Assembly (NCBI RefSeq): GCF_037151175.1
Contig: NZ_JBBCOR010000001.1
Coordinates: 310,001-374,000, forward strand
Direction of reading: 5' to 3'
DNA: 64,000 bases
Origin: Asaia sp003994335
Lineage (GTDB): Bacteria; Pseudomonadota; Alphaproteobacteria; Acetobacterales; Acetobacteraceae
Shown piece by piece: positions 51,462 to 61,800 of this stretch (position 1 is its first letter; each line of letters opens with the position of its first letter). Position numbers and translations under genes: made by a program. The notes beneath the pieces are model-generated. The model was not told where the DNA came from. It saw only the letters and a program-made list of their open reading frames with translations, and made no database searches.

Positions 51462-52406
51462 ATGCTGTCGATCCAGGGGCGACACGCACTCGCGAAGCTG
51501 ATGCTGCCGTTTTTTTTCGTGCTGGCAATCGGGCTGATCATGCTCGGCCTCACACGTCGGCCCATCGTTGATTCGGCGCGGCTGAAGCTGGCAGATGGAC
51601 TTTCGCCTGCCTATCGCCTGATGGCAGCGCCGGAAACGGCTTTTGCCCAGCTGCGTCAGTCGGTGACGGGCCTGACGGATATTGCGGGTGAGAATGTCCG
51701 GTTGCGCGCCGAGAATCAGAAGCTGCGCCGCTGGTACGATGTCGCGGTGGCGCTGGCCAATGAGAATGCCCAGCTCAAGGCCAGCCTGCACTGGATTCCT
51801 GACAACGCCCCGAATTTCGTGAGCGGCCATGCCTTGCGTGACGCTGGCGGATTATATGGCCGTTCTATCCTGCTGGCGGTGGGCGAGGATCATGACATCG
51901 TGCCGGGAGATGTTGCACTCGACGCCTCCGGGCTGCTGGGGCGTGTGACGGAAACCGGTAACCGTACCGTGCGCATTCTGATGATCAATGATGACGCGAG
52001 CCGTATCCCGGTCATGCTTACCGCCTCGCGCGGCAACGCGATCATGGCCGGAGACGGCTCCGCCTATCCCAGGCTCATCTACTACGCCCAGGATAATCGT
52101 CCGGTCGAAGGCGAGCGCGTTGTGACGGGCGAGCAACCCGCCCCGGACGGGCATGAGCACGGAGCCTTTGCCGGTATGCCAGGAGGGCTCGTGGTGGGGA
52201 CGGTGCATTATCTGCGCCCCGGCAGTCCGGTGGTGGTGCCCGAGGCCTCGCTCGATCATCCCGATATCGTGCGCGTCTTCAATTACATGAGCGCCGATCA
52301 TGCCGGGCCGGATGCGCCCGGTCGCGTCAGGCTCATGCCCCCCATGCCGGTCGCTCCTGAACTGCCATTCGTGCCGTTTCAAAAGCCGATAAGGGGGCAG
52401 GGCTAG
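51462..52406 (+). CDS. mreC: Rod shape-determining protein MreC
   Basis: A 314-residue periplasmic scaffold with one N-terminal helix (LMLPFFFVLAIGLIMLGL), a short coiled coil (about 75-110; ENVRLRAENQKLRRW) and a beta-domain (DIVPGDVALDASGLLGRVTE, VMLTASRGNAIMAGDG). It links MreB and MreD to PBP2 and activates PBP2-RodA. The C-terminal ~35 residues are proline-rich. It lies between mreB and mreD with 2 bases to the next start. Confidence 0.95.
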   Translation: MLSIQGRHALAKLMLPFFFVLAIGLIMLGLTRRPIVDSARLKLADGLSPAYRLMAAPETAFAQLRQSVTGLTDIAGENVRLRAENQKLRRWYDVAVALANENAQLKASLHWIPDNAPNFVSGHALRDAGGLYGRSILLAVGEDHDIVPGDVALDASGLLGRVTETGNRTVRILMINDDASRIPVMLTASRGNAIMAGDGSAYPRLIYYAQDNRPVEGERVVTGEQPAPDGHEHGAFAGMPGGLVVGTVHYLRPGSPVVVPEASLDHPDIVRVFNYMSADHAGPDAPGRVRLMPPMPVAPELPFVPFQKPIRGQG

Positions 52407-52408
52407 GC

Positions 52409-52975
52409 ATGGTTACCCATCGTCACGCGCCTGACATCCATCCCGGCATCGCCCCGCGTTTGACCCTGCGTCGTCGGCTGGACCGGCTCATGCGCGCGCT
52501 TTTGCCCTCGCTGTTCATCGTGGTCAGCGCGTTTGTGCTGTCGGCGGGGCTTGGCATACCGGGCCAGAGCGAACTGGGTTTTGCTATCGCGGCCTCAACG
52601 GTGTTTTTCTGGTCGGCCCATCGCCCCCAATCCATGACGCCATTCATGACCTTTTGCGTCGGTCTGGTCTGCGAGATGCTAAGCTTCGGCCCTCCTGGCG
52701 TATTCCTGTTTTCCCTGCTCGTGTTTCACGGCGTGGCCCATCTGTGGCGCTATGGTCTCAGCCGGATCAGCTTTCTCTTCGCCTGGGCCTTGCTGGGCGG
52801 TCTTGCTCTTGTTTTGTCGTTGTTTGGATGGATCATCGCGTGTATCGGGACGTTGACGTTCCTCTCACCGGGGCCGAGTCTCTTTCAGGCTGCGGTGACA
52901 ATTGGTATCTATCCGACATTGAGCGCCCTGTTCGCATGGGCGCGTCGCACGGTGGCAGACCCTGAACAAGCCTGA
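52409..52975 (+). CDS. mreD: Rod shape-determining protein MreD
   Basis: A 188-residue inner-membrane protein with about five helices (LLPSLFIVVSAFVLSAGLG, TFCVGLVCEMLSFGPPGVFLFSLLVFHG, ISFLFAWALLGGLALVLSLFGWIIACI). MreD sequences are poorly conserved; the call rests on the hydrophobic pattern, the DLL/FGPxG-like third segment and the position after mreC. The ATG follows the mreC stop by 2 bases with no gap for a separate promoter. Confidence 0.9.
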   Translation: MVTHRHAPDIHPGIAPRLTLRRRLDRLMRALLPSLFIVVSAFVLSAGLGIPGQSELGFAIAASTVFFWSAHRPQSMTPFMTFCVGLVCEMLSFGPPGVFLFSLLVFHGVAHLWRYGLSRISFLFAWALLGGLALVLSLFGWIIACIGTLTFLSPGPSLFQAAVTIGIYPTLSALFAWARRTVADPEQA

Positions 52976-53086
52976 AGGCCCGGTTTTGAGCATGATGTTC
53001 CGTCGCAGCGCAGCGTTTCCGACCGGACGCCCGACAGGTGGACCTGTAGCCATGCGCGCTCCGTATCGCGGATATGTTGCCACGCG

Positions 53087-54991
53087 ATGAAGTCAAAGCG
53101 CCCGCAGTCATCCCGGACTCGCAGCAAGCGTGAGGAGGTAACGCCCTCGCGCGGTGTGTTCACGCGCCGCGCCCTGCTCGTGCTTGCCACCCAGGCAGGC
53201 GTGCTCGGCGTGCTGGGCAAGAAGCTCTATGATCTCCAGGTGCATGAGGGCGATCATCTGCGCGACCTGGCGGCCCGCAATCGGACGAGCAAGCGTCTGC
53301 TTGCCCCGGCACGCGGGCAGATCGTCGATCGCTTCGGCATCCAGCTGGCGGGCAACAAGGTTAACTGGCGCGCGCTCCTCATGCCGGAGGAGACAACCGA
53401 CATCCACGCGACCATCGCGCGTTTCGGCCAGATCATCGCGCTCGATGAGCGTGATCAGGCGCGTATCGAGCGCGACCTGCGCCATATTCGTAAATACGTG
53501 CCTGTCGCTCTCAAGGATTTCCTGAGCTGGGATGACATGGCGCGTATCGAACTGAACGCGCCGAGCCTTCCTGGCGTACTGATTGATGTCGGCACGACGC
53601 GGCTTTATCCCTATGGACCGCAATTGGCGCATATTGTTGGTTATGTCGCGCCTCCCAATGAGCGCGACGTGGCCTCCAGCCCGATGATGGCTTTGCCGGG
53701 CATGCGCGCCGGTCGGGCCGGTATCGAGCAGACCCAGGATGATCTGCTGCGCGGCGCGCCGGGCTCTGTCGAGATGGAGGTCAACTCCAAGGGCCGCGTC
53801 ATGGGTGAGATGGATCGCGTCGACGGCCAGCAGGGTGACGAGATCGTCCTGACCATCGATGCCGGGCTGCAGCAGATGGTGCTCAACCGCATCGGCGATC
53901 AGGCTGCCAGCGTCGTGGTGATGGATTGCCGTAATGGCGAGGTGCTGGCCATGGTCAGCACACCGTCTTTCGATCCCTCCCTGTTTGATTCAGGCGTGAG
54001 CCACGCTCAATGGATCGAATGGACGAATAACGTCCGTACCCCGCTCATCAACAAGACGGTGGCCGGTGTCTACCCGCCAGGATCGACCTTCAAGCCTGCC
54101 GTGGCTCTGGCTGCGCTGCAATCGGGGCTGGTCAGCCCGCAGGACCGGTTCACCTGTCCTGGCTATTACGACATGGGTGGGGTCCGTTTTCATTGCTGGT
54201 CGCGCTGGGGGCATGGAAGCATCACCATGCAGCAGGCACTCATGTATAGCTGCGACGTCTATTTCTATCTGGCGGCGCGCAAGATCGGCATGGAGCCCAT
54301 CAAGGCCATGGCCAATGGCTTCGGTCTCGGCACCAAGCTGGATATAGAGCTTCCCCATACCCGCGCCGGTGTGATCCCCACGCCCGAATGGCGCCAGAAA
54401 CACGGCTTTCACTGGAATGGGGGTGACACCGTCAATGCCGGCATCGGTCAGGGTTTCGTGCAGGTCACGCCGCTTGAGCTCGCCACCTATGTTTCGCGCA
54501 TCGCTTCCGGGCGTAACGTGACGCCGCATCTGGTGCGCAAGATCAACGAGCACGATTCCGAGCATACGCCGCTCGATGCCGCTCCTGTGCTCGATATCCC
54601 CGACGCGCATCTTTCGGTCATTCGTCAAGGCATGTTCGATGTCGTGAATGCGCCGCGCGGAACGGCGCCTAAAGCCCGGCTGAATATCCCCGATGTGGCA
54701 ATGGCGGGGAAAACGGGTTCGGCTCAGGTCAGGCGCGTGTCGCGCGCACTGCGTGAGAGTGGGCACTTCAATTCGATGAACCTCCCCTGGGAGGAGCGTC
54801 CCCATGCGCTTTTCATCTGTTTCGCACCTTATGATGCGCCGCGTTATGCCATTGCGGTCGTGATCGAGCACGGGAATGGCGGCGCGGATGCCGCTGCCCC
54901 GCTGGCACGTGATATCATGACCGATACGCTTCAGCGCGATCCGGTCAATCACGATCACGCCCCCGGTCAGGCCGTCGCGGACGCAGAGTAA
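53087..54991 (+). CDS. mrdA: Penicillin-binding protein 2
   Basis: A 634-residue class B transpeptidase. One membrane helix (LLVLATQAGVLGVLGKKL) follows a basic N-terminus. A pedestal domain comes next, then the transpeptidase domain with active-site serine in PPGSTFKPAVAL, the SxN-like SCD in MYSCDVYFY, and KTG in AGKTGSAQVRR. It cross-links lateral-wall peptidoglycan with RodA. The SxN position reads SCD, as in many PBP2 proteins. Its stop overlaps the rodA start by one base (TAATG). Confidence 0.96.
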   Translation: MKSKRPQSSRTRSKREEVTPSRGVFTRRALLVLATQAGVLGVLGKKLYDLQVHEGDHLRDLAARNRTSKRLLAPARGQIVDRFGIQLAGNKVNWRALLMPEETTDIHATIARFGQIIALDERDQARIERDLRHIRKYVPVALKDFLSWDDMARIELNAPSLPGVLIDVGTTRLYPYGPQLAHIVGYVAPPNERDVASSPMMALPGMRAGRAGIEQTQDDLLRGAPGSVEMEVNSKGRVMGEMDRVDGQQGDEIVLTIDAGLQQMVLNRIGDQAASVVVMDCRNGEVLAMVSTPSFDPSLFDSGVSHAQWIEWTNNVRTPLINKTVAGVYPPGSTFKPAVALAALQSGLVSPQDRFTCPGYYDMGGVRFHCWSRWGHGSITMQQALMYSCDVYFYLAARKIGMEPIKAMANGFGLGTKLDIELPHTRAGVIPTPEWRQKHGFHWNGGDTVNAGIGQGFVQVTPLELATYVSRIASGRNVTPHLVRKINEHDSEHTPLDAAPVLDIPDAHLSVIRQGMFDVVNAPRGTAPKARLNIPDVAMAGKTGSAQVRRVSRALRESGHFNSMNLPWEERPHALFICFAPYDAPRYAIAVVIEHGNGGADAAAPLARDIMTDTLQRDPVNHDHAPGQAVADAE

Positions 54992-56145
54992 TGAACTGGC
55001 AGAAACGCCTGTGGCGTCCAGAGCCGAGTTTCCGGCTTCTGGGCAAGCTGCTTCAGATCAACTGGCTTTACGTGCTGCTCATCTGCGCTCTGGCCGGGGT
55101 CGGTTATCTGGCGCTCTACTCCGCAGGGGGCGGCACGGCCAAGCCTTTTGCCCGGCCGCAGATCGTGCGTTTCGGCTTTGGTCTGGTCATGATGATTGTG
55201 GTGGCGCTGACGAGCCCGCGCGTGCTGCGCCTGCTCTCCATACCCGTCTATCTCGGCGCGGTGACATTGCTGACGCTCGTGCTCCGCATGGGCCATGTGG
55301 GCAAAGGGGCTGAGCGCTGGATCAATCTGGCAGGGCTTCAGTTCCAGCCCTCGGAATTTGCCAAGATCGCGCTCGTCCTGGCGCTGGCGAGCTGGTTTCA
55401 CCGTATCGACATCAAGCGCATGGGCAATCCACTGCGCCTGATCCCACCTGCGCTCCTGACCCTGCTGCCGGTGGCGCTGGTACTCAAGGAGCCCAATCTT
55501 GGCACGGCGGTCATCATCGGGCTTATCGGCGCGACGATGTTCTTTGCAGCGGGAATGCGCCTGTGGCAGATCGCGCTTCTGGTGGCCCCCGTGCCGTTTC
55601 TCGGCAAATTCGTTTACGGCCATCTGCATGATTACCAGAAGGCGCGTATCGACACCTTTCTGCATCCGGAGCATGACCCGCTTGGGGCCGGGTACAATAT
55701 CATCCAGTCCAAGATCGCGCTGGGTTCGGGCGGGATGTGGGGCGAGGGGTATTTGCGGGGAACGCAGGGACAGCTGAACTTTCTGCCGGAAAAACAGACC
55801 GACTTCATCTTCACCATGATTGGGGAGGAATGGGGCTATGCCGGGGCGATCTCGGTTATCGGTCTTCTGGCTCTGCTTGTGGTGGGCGGCATGCTGATGT
55901 CCATGCGCAGTCGCAACCAGTTCGGTCGCCTGCTGGCACTTGGCATCTCGGTCGATTTCTTCCTGTATTGCGCGGTCAATCTCTCGATGGTGATGGGTGT
56001 CATTCCTGTGGGCGGTGTGCCCCTGCCGCTGATCTCCTATGGCGGCTCGGCCATGCTCACCATGATGTTCGGCTTTGGTCTGCTGCTCTCTGCCTGGGTG
56101 CATCGGAACGAGCGTGACACGATCGAGCGTAATCCCGATCTCTAG
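54991..56145 (+). CDS. rodA: Peptidoglycan glycosyltransferase RodA
   Basis: A 384-residue SEDS polymerase with about 10 helices. Family blocks are GKGAERWINLAGLQFQPSEFAKIALVL, LKEPNLGTAVII, QSKIALGSGGMWGEGYLRGTQGQLNFLPEKQTDFIF and PLPLISYGGSAML. It polymerises lipid II into glycan strands with PBP2. The start ATG overlaps the mrdA stop, so translation is coupled. Confidence 0.97.
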   Translation: MNWQKRLWRPEPSFRLLGKLLQINWLYVLLICALAGVGYLALYSAGGGTAKPFARPQIVRFGFGLVMMIVVALTSPRVLRLLSIPVYLGAVTLLTLVLRMGHVGKGAERWINLAGLQFQPSEFAKIALVLALASWFHRIDIKRMGNPLRLIPPALLTLLPVALVLKEPNLGTAVIIGLIGATMFFAAGMRLWQIALLVAPVPFLGKFVYGHLHDYQKARIDTFLHPEHDPLGAGYNIIQSKIALGSGGMWGEGYLRGTQGQLNFLPEKQTDFIFTMIGEEWGYAGAISVIGLLALLVVGGMLMSMRSRNQFGRLLALGISVDFFLYCAVNLSMVMGVIPVGGVPLPLISYGGSAMLTMMFGFGLLLSAWVHRNERDTIERNPDL

Positions 56146-56178
56146 AGTCTGCGGAGCCGAGAAGAGGGTAGGGGAACC

Positions 56179-56649
56179 ATGCAACGGCCGAGACCCCCAA
56201 CCCCGTCCACGCGCCGCGCCTACAGCCAGACATGCTACGATCTGGCGCAGCACACGATCCGAATTGGCGAGCGGCTTGACCCATGGCCCTTTCGGTCACG
56301 GGCGCTCGTGCTCATCAGTGCCTGCAACCCAAGCGGGCGACGCCAGCCCGAGGGGATCAATCGCAGAGCCATGGCCCATCTGCGCGCTCATCTGTCGGTC
56401 TTTGATCCGCAGGTGGGATATGGTCACTGGCGTGGCTGGGGAGAGTCCTTCCTTGCCGTAGCCTTGCCTATGGACCGAGCACGTGTCTTGGGCAGGCGTT
56501 TTGGGCAGAATGCTCTCGTCTATGTTGTGAAGGGCCGTAAGGCGCGCCTGATCTGGCTGTACGACAGGCGGAAGCTGCCCCACGGACGGGAAAAACGCAC
56601 GCCTGCGACGCTTATCGATACGGGCCGATCGATAGAGGCCGATCGATAG
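56179..56649 (+). CDS. DUF3293 domain protein
   Basis: A 156-residue soluble protein matching DUF3293: the strand ALVLISACNPSGRRQPEGINRRAMAHL, GHWRGWGESFLAVALPMDRA and the ending RFGQNALVYVVKGRKARLIWL follow the family order. Function unknown. It starts 33 bases after rodA on the same strand, and so may be the last gene of the elongation operon. The last ~25 residues are basic and not part of the family core. Confidence 0.8.
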   Translation: MQRPRPPTPSTRRAYSQTCYDLAQHTIRIGERLDPWPFRSRALVLISACNPSGRRQPEGINRRAMAHLRAHLSVFDPQVGYGHWRGWGESFLAVALPMDRARVLGRRFGQNALVYVVKGRKARLIWLYDRRKLPHGREKRTPATLIDTGRSIEADR

Positions 56650-56679
56650 GGTCGGTCGCAAAAGACTCGTCTGTCGCGT

Positions 56680-57558
56680 TCAGAGAGAGGAGCGCAGAAA
56701 TTGGGTGAAGGCTTGTTCCGCCGGGGAGAGCGAGCGATCATTGCGGACAAGCGCAAAGCGACGGTCGGGAAATGCCATCTCGACGTGATGCAATAATCCG
56801 TTTTCAATGAGCCCTGCCACGACACTGGCAGAGAGAACCGTCGCTGCCTGCCCCGTGCTAATGGCATTCGCAATGGCCTCATTAGAGGTCAACTCCATCA
56901 CGATGGTCAACTGCGCAGGATCTACACCCCAGTCACTCAAGGCATTTTCGAAACTGGCCCGCGTTCCCGATCCCCTCTCGCGCAGGATCCAGCCTGCCTG
57001 GGTCAGATCCCGTGGCAGGGGCGGCTCTCTGGACCAGGGATGATCGGGCGCTACCACCAGAACCAGCTGATCGCGGGCAATCTCGGTCAGGCTCAGCCCC
57101 GCTTCCGTGCCGGCGCCCTCGATCAGGCCAAGCGAGAGCGTCCCGGAGGCGAGGTTCTGACAGATTTCCTCAGTGTTGCTGATAGTGAGAGAAAGGGTGA
57201 TATCAGGGTTGCGCGTGTGAAACTGGTTGAGCCGAGCCGGAAGCCAGTAACTTGCGATGGTCTGGCTGGCCCAGAGGTGCAGCGTCCCTCCTTTGAGCAT
57301 CGTGAGTTCGGTCATACGGGACCTCGCGGCCTCAGCACGACTGAGTACGGCGCGGGCTTCGGACAAGAAAACCCGTCCCGTGGGTGTAAGAGCGATGCCG
57401 CGTCCGATCCGATCGAAAAAGCTTAGCCCGAACTCCTGCTCGAGCGTCATGATCGCGTGACTGACGGCGGACTGTGTCAGGCATAAGGCCTCGGCTGCCC
57501 GTGTCACATGTTCACGCTCGGCAACGGCAATAAATATGCGAAGCTGTTCGAGAGTCAT
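56680..57558 (-). CDS. LysR family regulator
   Basis: A 292-residue LysR protein. The N-terminal helix-turn-helix reads LEQLRIFIAVAEREHVTRAAEALCLTQSAVSHAI, and the effector domain contains RERGSGTRASFENAL, a block shared with YeiE/CysB-like members. The ATG at 57558 overlaps the stop of the upstream DUF202 gene (ATGA), so both are translated from one message. The target is unknown; with no divergent partner, autoregulation of the pair is possible. Confidence 0.9.
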   Translation of the reverse strand: MTLEQLRIFIAVAEREHVTRAAEALCLTQSAVSHAIMTLEQEFGLSFFDRIGRGIALTPTGRVFLSEARAVLSRAEAARSRMTELTMLKGGTLHLWASQTIASYWLPARLNQFHTRNPDITLSLTISNTEEICQNLASGTLSLGLIEGAGTEAGLSLTEIARDQLVLVVAPDHPWSREPPLPRDLTQAGWILRERGSGTRASFENALSDWGVDPAQLTIVMELTSNEAIANAISTGQAATVLSASVVAGLIENGLLHHVEMAFPDRRFALVRNDRSLSPAEQAFTQFLRSSL

Positions 57559-57929
57559 GACGGCAGCACGCCGAGCAGCGAGAGCAGAATACCCGCGACG
57601 AGGAAGCACAGGAAAAGGCAGAAGATCCCCTCTAGCCCGTTCAGTGTAATCTCTCGTGGTTCCTCGGAGGATAGCGCTGCCTTGACCCGGCGAAATCGCC
57701 ACCAGCTCGCGGGAAGGAGGGCAAGCCCTGCGCAGATCGTCGCAACGCCAATCCACGCTGAGGAGCCCAGCAGGCGTGGCATGGCGGCATGATGTTCATT
57801 GCTGATCAGCCTTAGGAAGATATTGAATTTTGCCAGCATGCATCCGATCGCGACCATAGCGAGCGCCGTGCGCACCCAGGCAAGAAAGGTCCGCTCATTG
57901 GCGGCGTGGTCGGTATAGCGGGCGATCAT
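57555..57929 (-). CDS. DUF202 (YidH-like) membrane protein
   Basis: A 124-residue protein starting MIARYTDHAANERTFLAWVRTALAMVAIGCMLAKF, the DUF202/YidH signature (ANERT.LAW.RT.L). Three helices are visible, the last two at AWIGVATICAGLALLPASWW and IFCLFLCFLVAGILLSLLG. The ATG at 57929 follows AGGAAA; a longer frame to 58229 has a different composition and no ribosome site. It overlaps the LysR gene by four bases. Function unknown. Confidence 0.85.
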   Translation of the reverse strand: MIARYTDHAANERTFLAWVRTALAMVAIGCMLAKFNIFLRLISNEHHAAMPRLLGSSAWIGVATICAGLALLPASWWRFRRVKAALSSEEPREITLNGLEGIFCLFLCFLVAGILLSLLGVLPS

Positions 57930-58826
57930 TGGGGCTTTTCCTGACAATCCGTATGCGCAAACCATGCGATCATAATCTGGATGGTCAGCGGCAGGAATGG
58001 TGACCCGAGCAAGCCGTCCGGTCTCGGGATAACTGGAGCGAAGGGGGGGCTGATCAGCGCTCTTGGGGTTCGCAAGGTCTGAAGTGTATGGCGGGCAGGT
58101 GTCTGGTTTGAGCTGCGCGTGGCGCCTGCGCCTTTTAGGGGCAACTGCCCGCAGGTCCTCGATAGAGAGAACCATCGCATCGAGACAGATCTCATTCAGG
58201 GCCGCCAGGTGGGAGGAAAGCGGAGTCACATGTTGAACGTGACTATAATATTGATGAAAAATTATCAGCGCTTCGCCTGTTCTCTATTTTTATTATCAAT
58301 TTCATATTTTCTTCATAATCATGTCAGTTAACGAACATTATTGTCATAAATAGACTCAATCCGTGCCTTCGCGACTGTCATGGCTTGCGCGCATCGACTT
58401 GCCGCGAACCGTCATGGAATCGTCCGATCCACCAACCGGGCTTCGCTTGGATGCTGGTTGATCGTCTTTCTGCGCCGTGAGCCTGTATCGGCACCAGGTC
58501 TGTCCAAACGGCTTAAACTGCGGATTTCGCCGCCCCTCTCCTCGCGATCTTATTCCCCGATAAGTAAGCGCCTTGTGCTTTGACTGTTCGATTGCTGTGC
58601 GTTCAGAGGCTTCCCCGTGACGAGGGTCAGGCGAGGGATGAGAAGTTTCGTGCTCAATAGAGCGATCCAAGTATTCATATCGATGATATGAGGGTGATAT
58701 GCCTGAATTTTCGACATAGTTTGTTGAATAATATCAATTACCGACGCAGATAACGGTCCGGTTAATGAGTGCTCGTTCAGATTATGCAAGGAGTTCCCCG
58801 AATCAATAAAGTCGGGAGAAAGCCCT
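57930..58826. other. 897-base region with AT-rich island upstream of the Hint gene
   Basis: GC content drops sharply at 58230-58350 and again at 58660-58770, unlike the rest of the window. Several frames are open but only one has a good ribosome site (33 codons at 58230). No transposase, RNA gene or long repeat was recognised. It probably holds the promoter and silencer-type sequence of the giant Hint gene, or is a transfer scar. Confidence 0.45.
58230..58331 (+). CDS. Possible 33-aa membrane microprotein
   Basis: ATG at 58230 follows GGAGGAAAG and CGGAG. The 33-residue product has a basic start (ILMKNYQR), one hydrophobic helix (FACSLFLLSISYFL) and a short polar end (HNHVS). It lies entirely in the AT-rich island. 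It could instead be a remnant signal peptide of a lost gene, or chance. Confidence 0.3.
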   Translation: MLNVTIILMKNYQRFACSLFLLSISYFLHNHVS

Positions 58827-61800
58827 TTGGCTTACGTATTGCGCGGAACGTGGTCCGCTGTATCTGATGGTTACGCAACCGTTTACGTGAGCGGCACGGC
58901 TCGGGTGCGTGATCAGGTTTCACTCGGGAGCGGCGCGTCGCTCAAGATCACGAGTGGGGCTTTTGTCGATGGCCTGACAGCTGTGAAGGGGAGTGTTTCC
59001 GTCGCTGCTGGGGGTGTGCTGGCAAACTCCCAACTCGATGACTCGACGCTCACAGTGGCCTCGGGTGGGATCATCCAGACCAACAATCTGAATTCGACCG
59101 AGACGACCCTCGGCTCCGGCGCTCAATCCTATAATGATACCTGGTTCAATAGCGGGTATGACGCCAATTGGGTGACCGTTGCCGCCGGAGCATCGATCAT
59201 GCAGAGCCAGATCCTCAAGGGAGGGTATCTGCGCGTTTCCAGTGGTGGCAGTGCCGCAGGAGTTGTTGTTTCGGCGGGTGGGTCAGCGATCCTTGCCTCC
59301 GGAACGACCGATGGTTTCACGGCAATGTCGGGTGGCTACGTTCAGTCGGGCACAGCATTTTATTCCGGCTCTACCGTCAACGGCACTGAACTTGTCAATG
59401 CGAGCGTTCTGAGCGGGACATGGTCGGCGGTGAACCTTGATGGAGGTACAGTCTATCAAAGTGGCACCGTGATCGTGTCCGGTCCGGCCGTGCTTGGTAC
59501 GAGCGCTGTCCTTTACATCAAGAACGGGGCCGTGGCGTCTCAGCTCTCGGGCTATCTCGTCAGTGTTGTGATCGAGGCGGGGGGTAATCTGGACTCGTCC
59601 GTGATCATCAACGGTTCGGTCAGGATCGCTGCAGGGGGGGCTTCGACCAATAATGCTCTCAACTCTACCGCAACGACTGTTGCGAGCGGGGGCAGCTCAT
59701 TCAACGACGTCTGGTATAATAGCGGCTACGATATCAATGTCGCGACGTTTCAGTCTGGAGCAAGCATCAGTGGTGCCCAGGTTCTGAATGGTGGAAGTCT
59801 GTCGGTCCAGACAGGCGCGACCGGGAATGACATTTATGTCTCGGGTACCGGTACGGCCACTTTCAGCGCAGGCAGTGTCGAGAATTATACGGCGGCCCCG
59901 GGCGGCAAGGTCGTTTCCGGAACCATGACCTATTCCGGAATTCTGGTAGGCGACAACAGCTATGATAACACCCGCGTCCTGAGCGGTGTCTGGTCAGCAA
60001 TAGACTCCGATGGGACAACCGTTTTCAGGAGCGGCTCGGTTTCGGTGCAGTGGCCTGTAACCTTCGCGTCAGGGGCGACACTGTATATCAGCAGCGGCGC
60101 TCAGGTTGCGGGGATCAAGGCCGTTGCCACCACAGTCCAGGTCCTGAACGGGGGGGCTCTCTATCAATCGACCATCGAGAACGGCACCCTCACCGTTGCC
60201 AGCGGTGGCTCGACCACGGGCAATTATCTCAATTCCACGACGACCACCTATGGCAGCGGCGCCTCATCATTGGCAGATCGCTGGTACAATAGCGGCTACA
60301 ATGTCGACGCGGCGGTTTTCCAGTCCGGTGCCTCGGTCTGGGGGGCCGTGGTCGATCAGGGTGGCTCCGTCACCGTCAGCTCCGGTGCGCAGGGTAGCGA
60401 TATCACCGTCTACAAGGGCGGTTCGGCGTCTTTTGCGAGCGGCACGGTCGACCAGTATCGTGCGACGTCGGGGGGGACTCTGGTCTCCGGCTCCCAATAT
60501 TTCACGGGTATGATGATTGACGGAAGCAGCTACGACAACACGCCGCTCCTCGCAGGCAGATGGACGGCCGTCTATGATCAGGGGGCGACAGTCTATACCA
60601 GTGGAACCACCAGTTTCAGCTGGCCCGTCGCCATGGCACAAAGCGCCTTTCTAACTGTCGGTCCCGGTGCAACGGCGTCCTCGATCTACGGGACTGCGAT
60701 AACCGTGACCGTCCAGAGCGGGGGCACTCTGACGGCTTCCCGTATCGCCAATGGCAGTGTGACGCTGGCCTCGGGCGCATCGTCCATCAATAATGGCTTC
60801 AATTCCACGCCTGTCACGATCTCCTCCGGCGCCTCGTCAGTGGCTGATGACTGGTATAACAGCGGCTATAATGTGGATGTGACCTCCGTCTATGCTGGCG
60901 CAACGCTGGAGGGCGTCACTATTGGCAATGGCGGATCGATGGTCGTTCAGTCGGGCGTCAATCTTGGCAACGTGAGTGTCGACTCTGCGGGGGTCTTCGT
61001 TACGTCCTCTCCCATGAATGGCGATGTCTGGGTGCCGCCCGCACCAGAACCAAACGGCGCGGTAACCCTTACCGGAACATGGTCGGCCGTCGCGGACGAG
61101 TGGGGTCAAACAGTCTATCAGAGCGGCACAAAAGTCGTTTCGGACTCCGTCGCTCTGGGTAACGGCGCGACCCTCTATGTCATGAGTGGTGCGACCGCCT
61201 TGAACCTCTCCGGCTATCTGGTGAGCGTCTATGTTTCCAATGGTGGTACGCTGATGGCCTCCTATATCCGCAACGGCACGGTCTCCGTGCTTGATGGGGG
61301 GACCACACTCGGCAACCAGTTCAACTCCGTACCCATGACCATTGCAGCCGGGGGCAGTTCCATGAACGACACCTGGTTCAATAGCGGATACAACGTCGAT
61401 CGTGTGACTGTGGCGTCTGGTGGCTACGTCCAGTCTCCCTCGGTGGGCAGCGGAGCGATCCTCTCGGCGGGGCCGGGTGCAACCCTGACATCGCCCGTCG
61501 TCGGGCAGGGCGGGGTGCTCATGCTGGATCATGTGGCGCTCGATCCCTGCTTTCTCGCCGGGACGCTTATCCAGACTGCCCAGGGAGAGGTTGCGGTCGA
61601 AAATCTGCAGATCGGGGATGAGGTCATTTGTCTCGATGGGGAGCATCGGTTCACGCAGAAAATCTCCTGGATCGGTTCGCGCCAGAACCAGCATCAGCCC
61701 TACCTGCCGCTCGATCAGGCCGGATATCCGGTATGTATCCGCAAGAATGCGCTGGCCGACGGCGTGCCCTCGCGCGATCTGTACATGACGAGCGAACATT

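Noticed and set aside
58356..58789. Minus-strand frames of 104 and 79 codons before the Hint gene
   Set aside because: I checked for transposase or regulator motifs and found none; no ribosome site (the 79-codon frame needs a TTG start). Left as intergenic.
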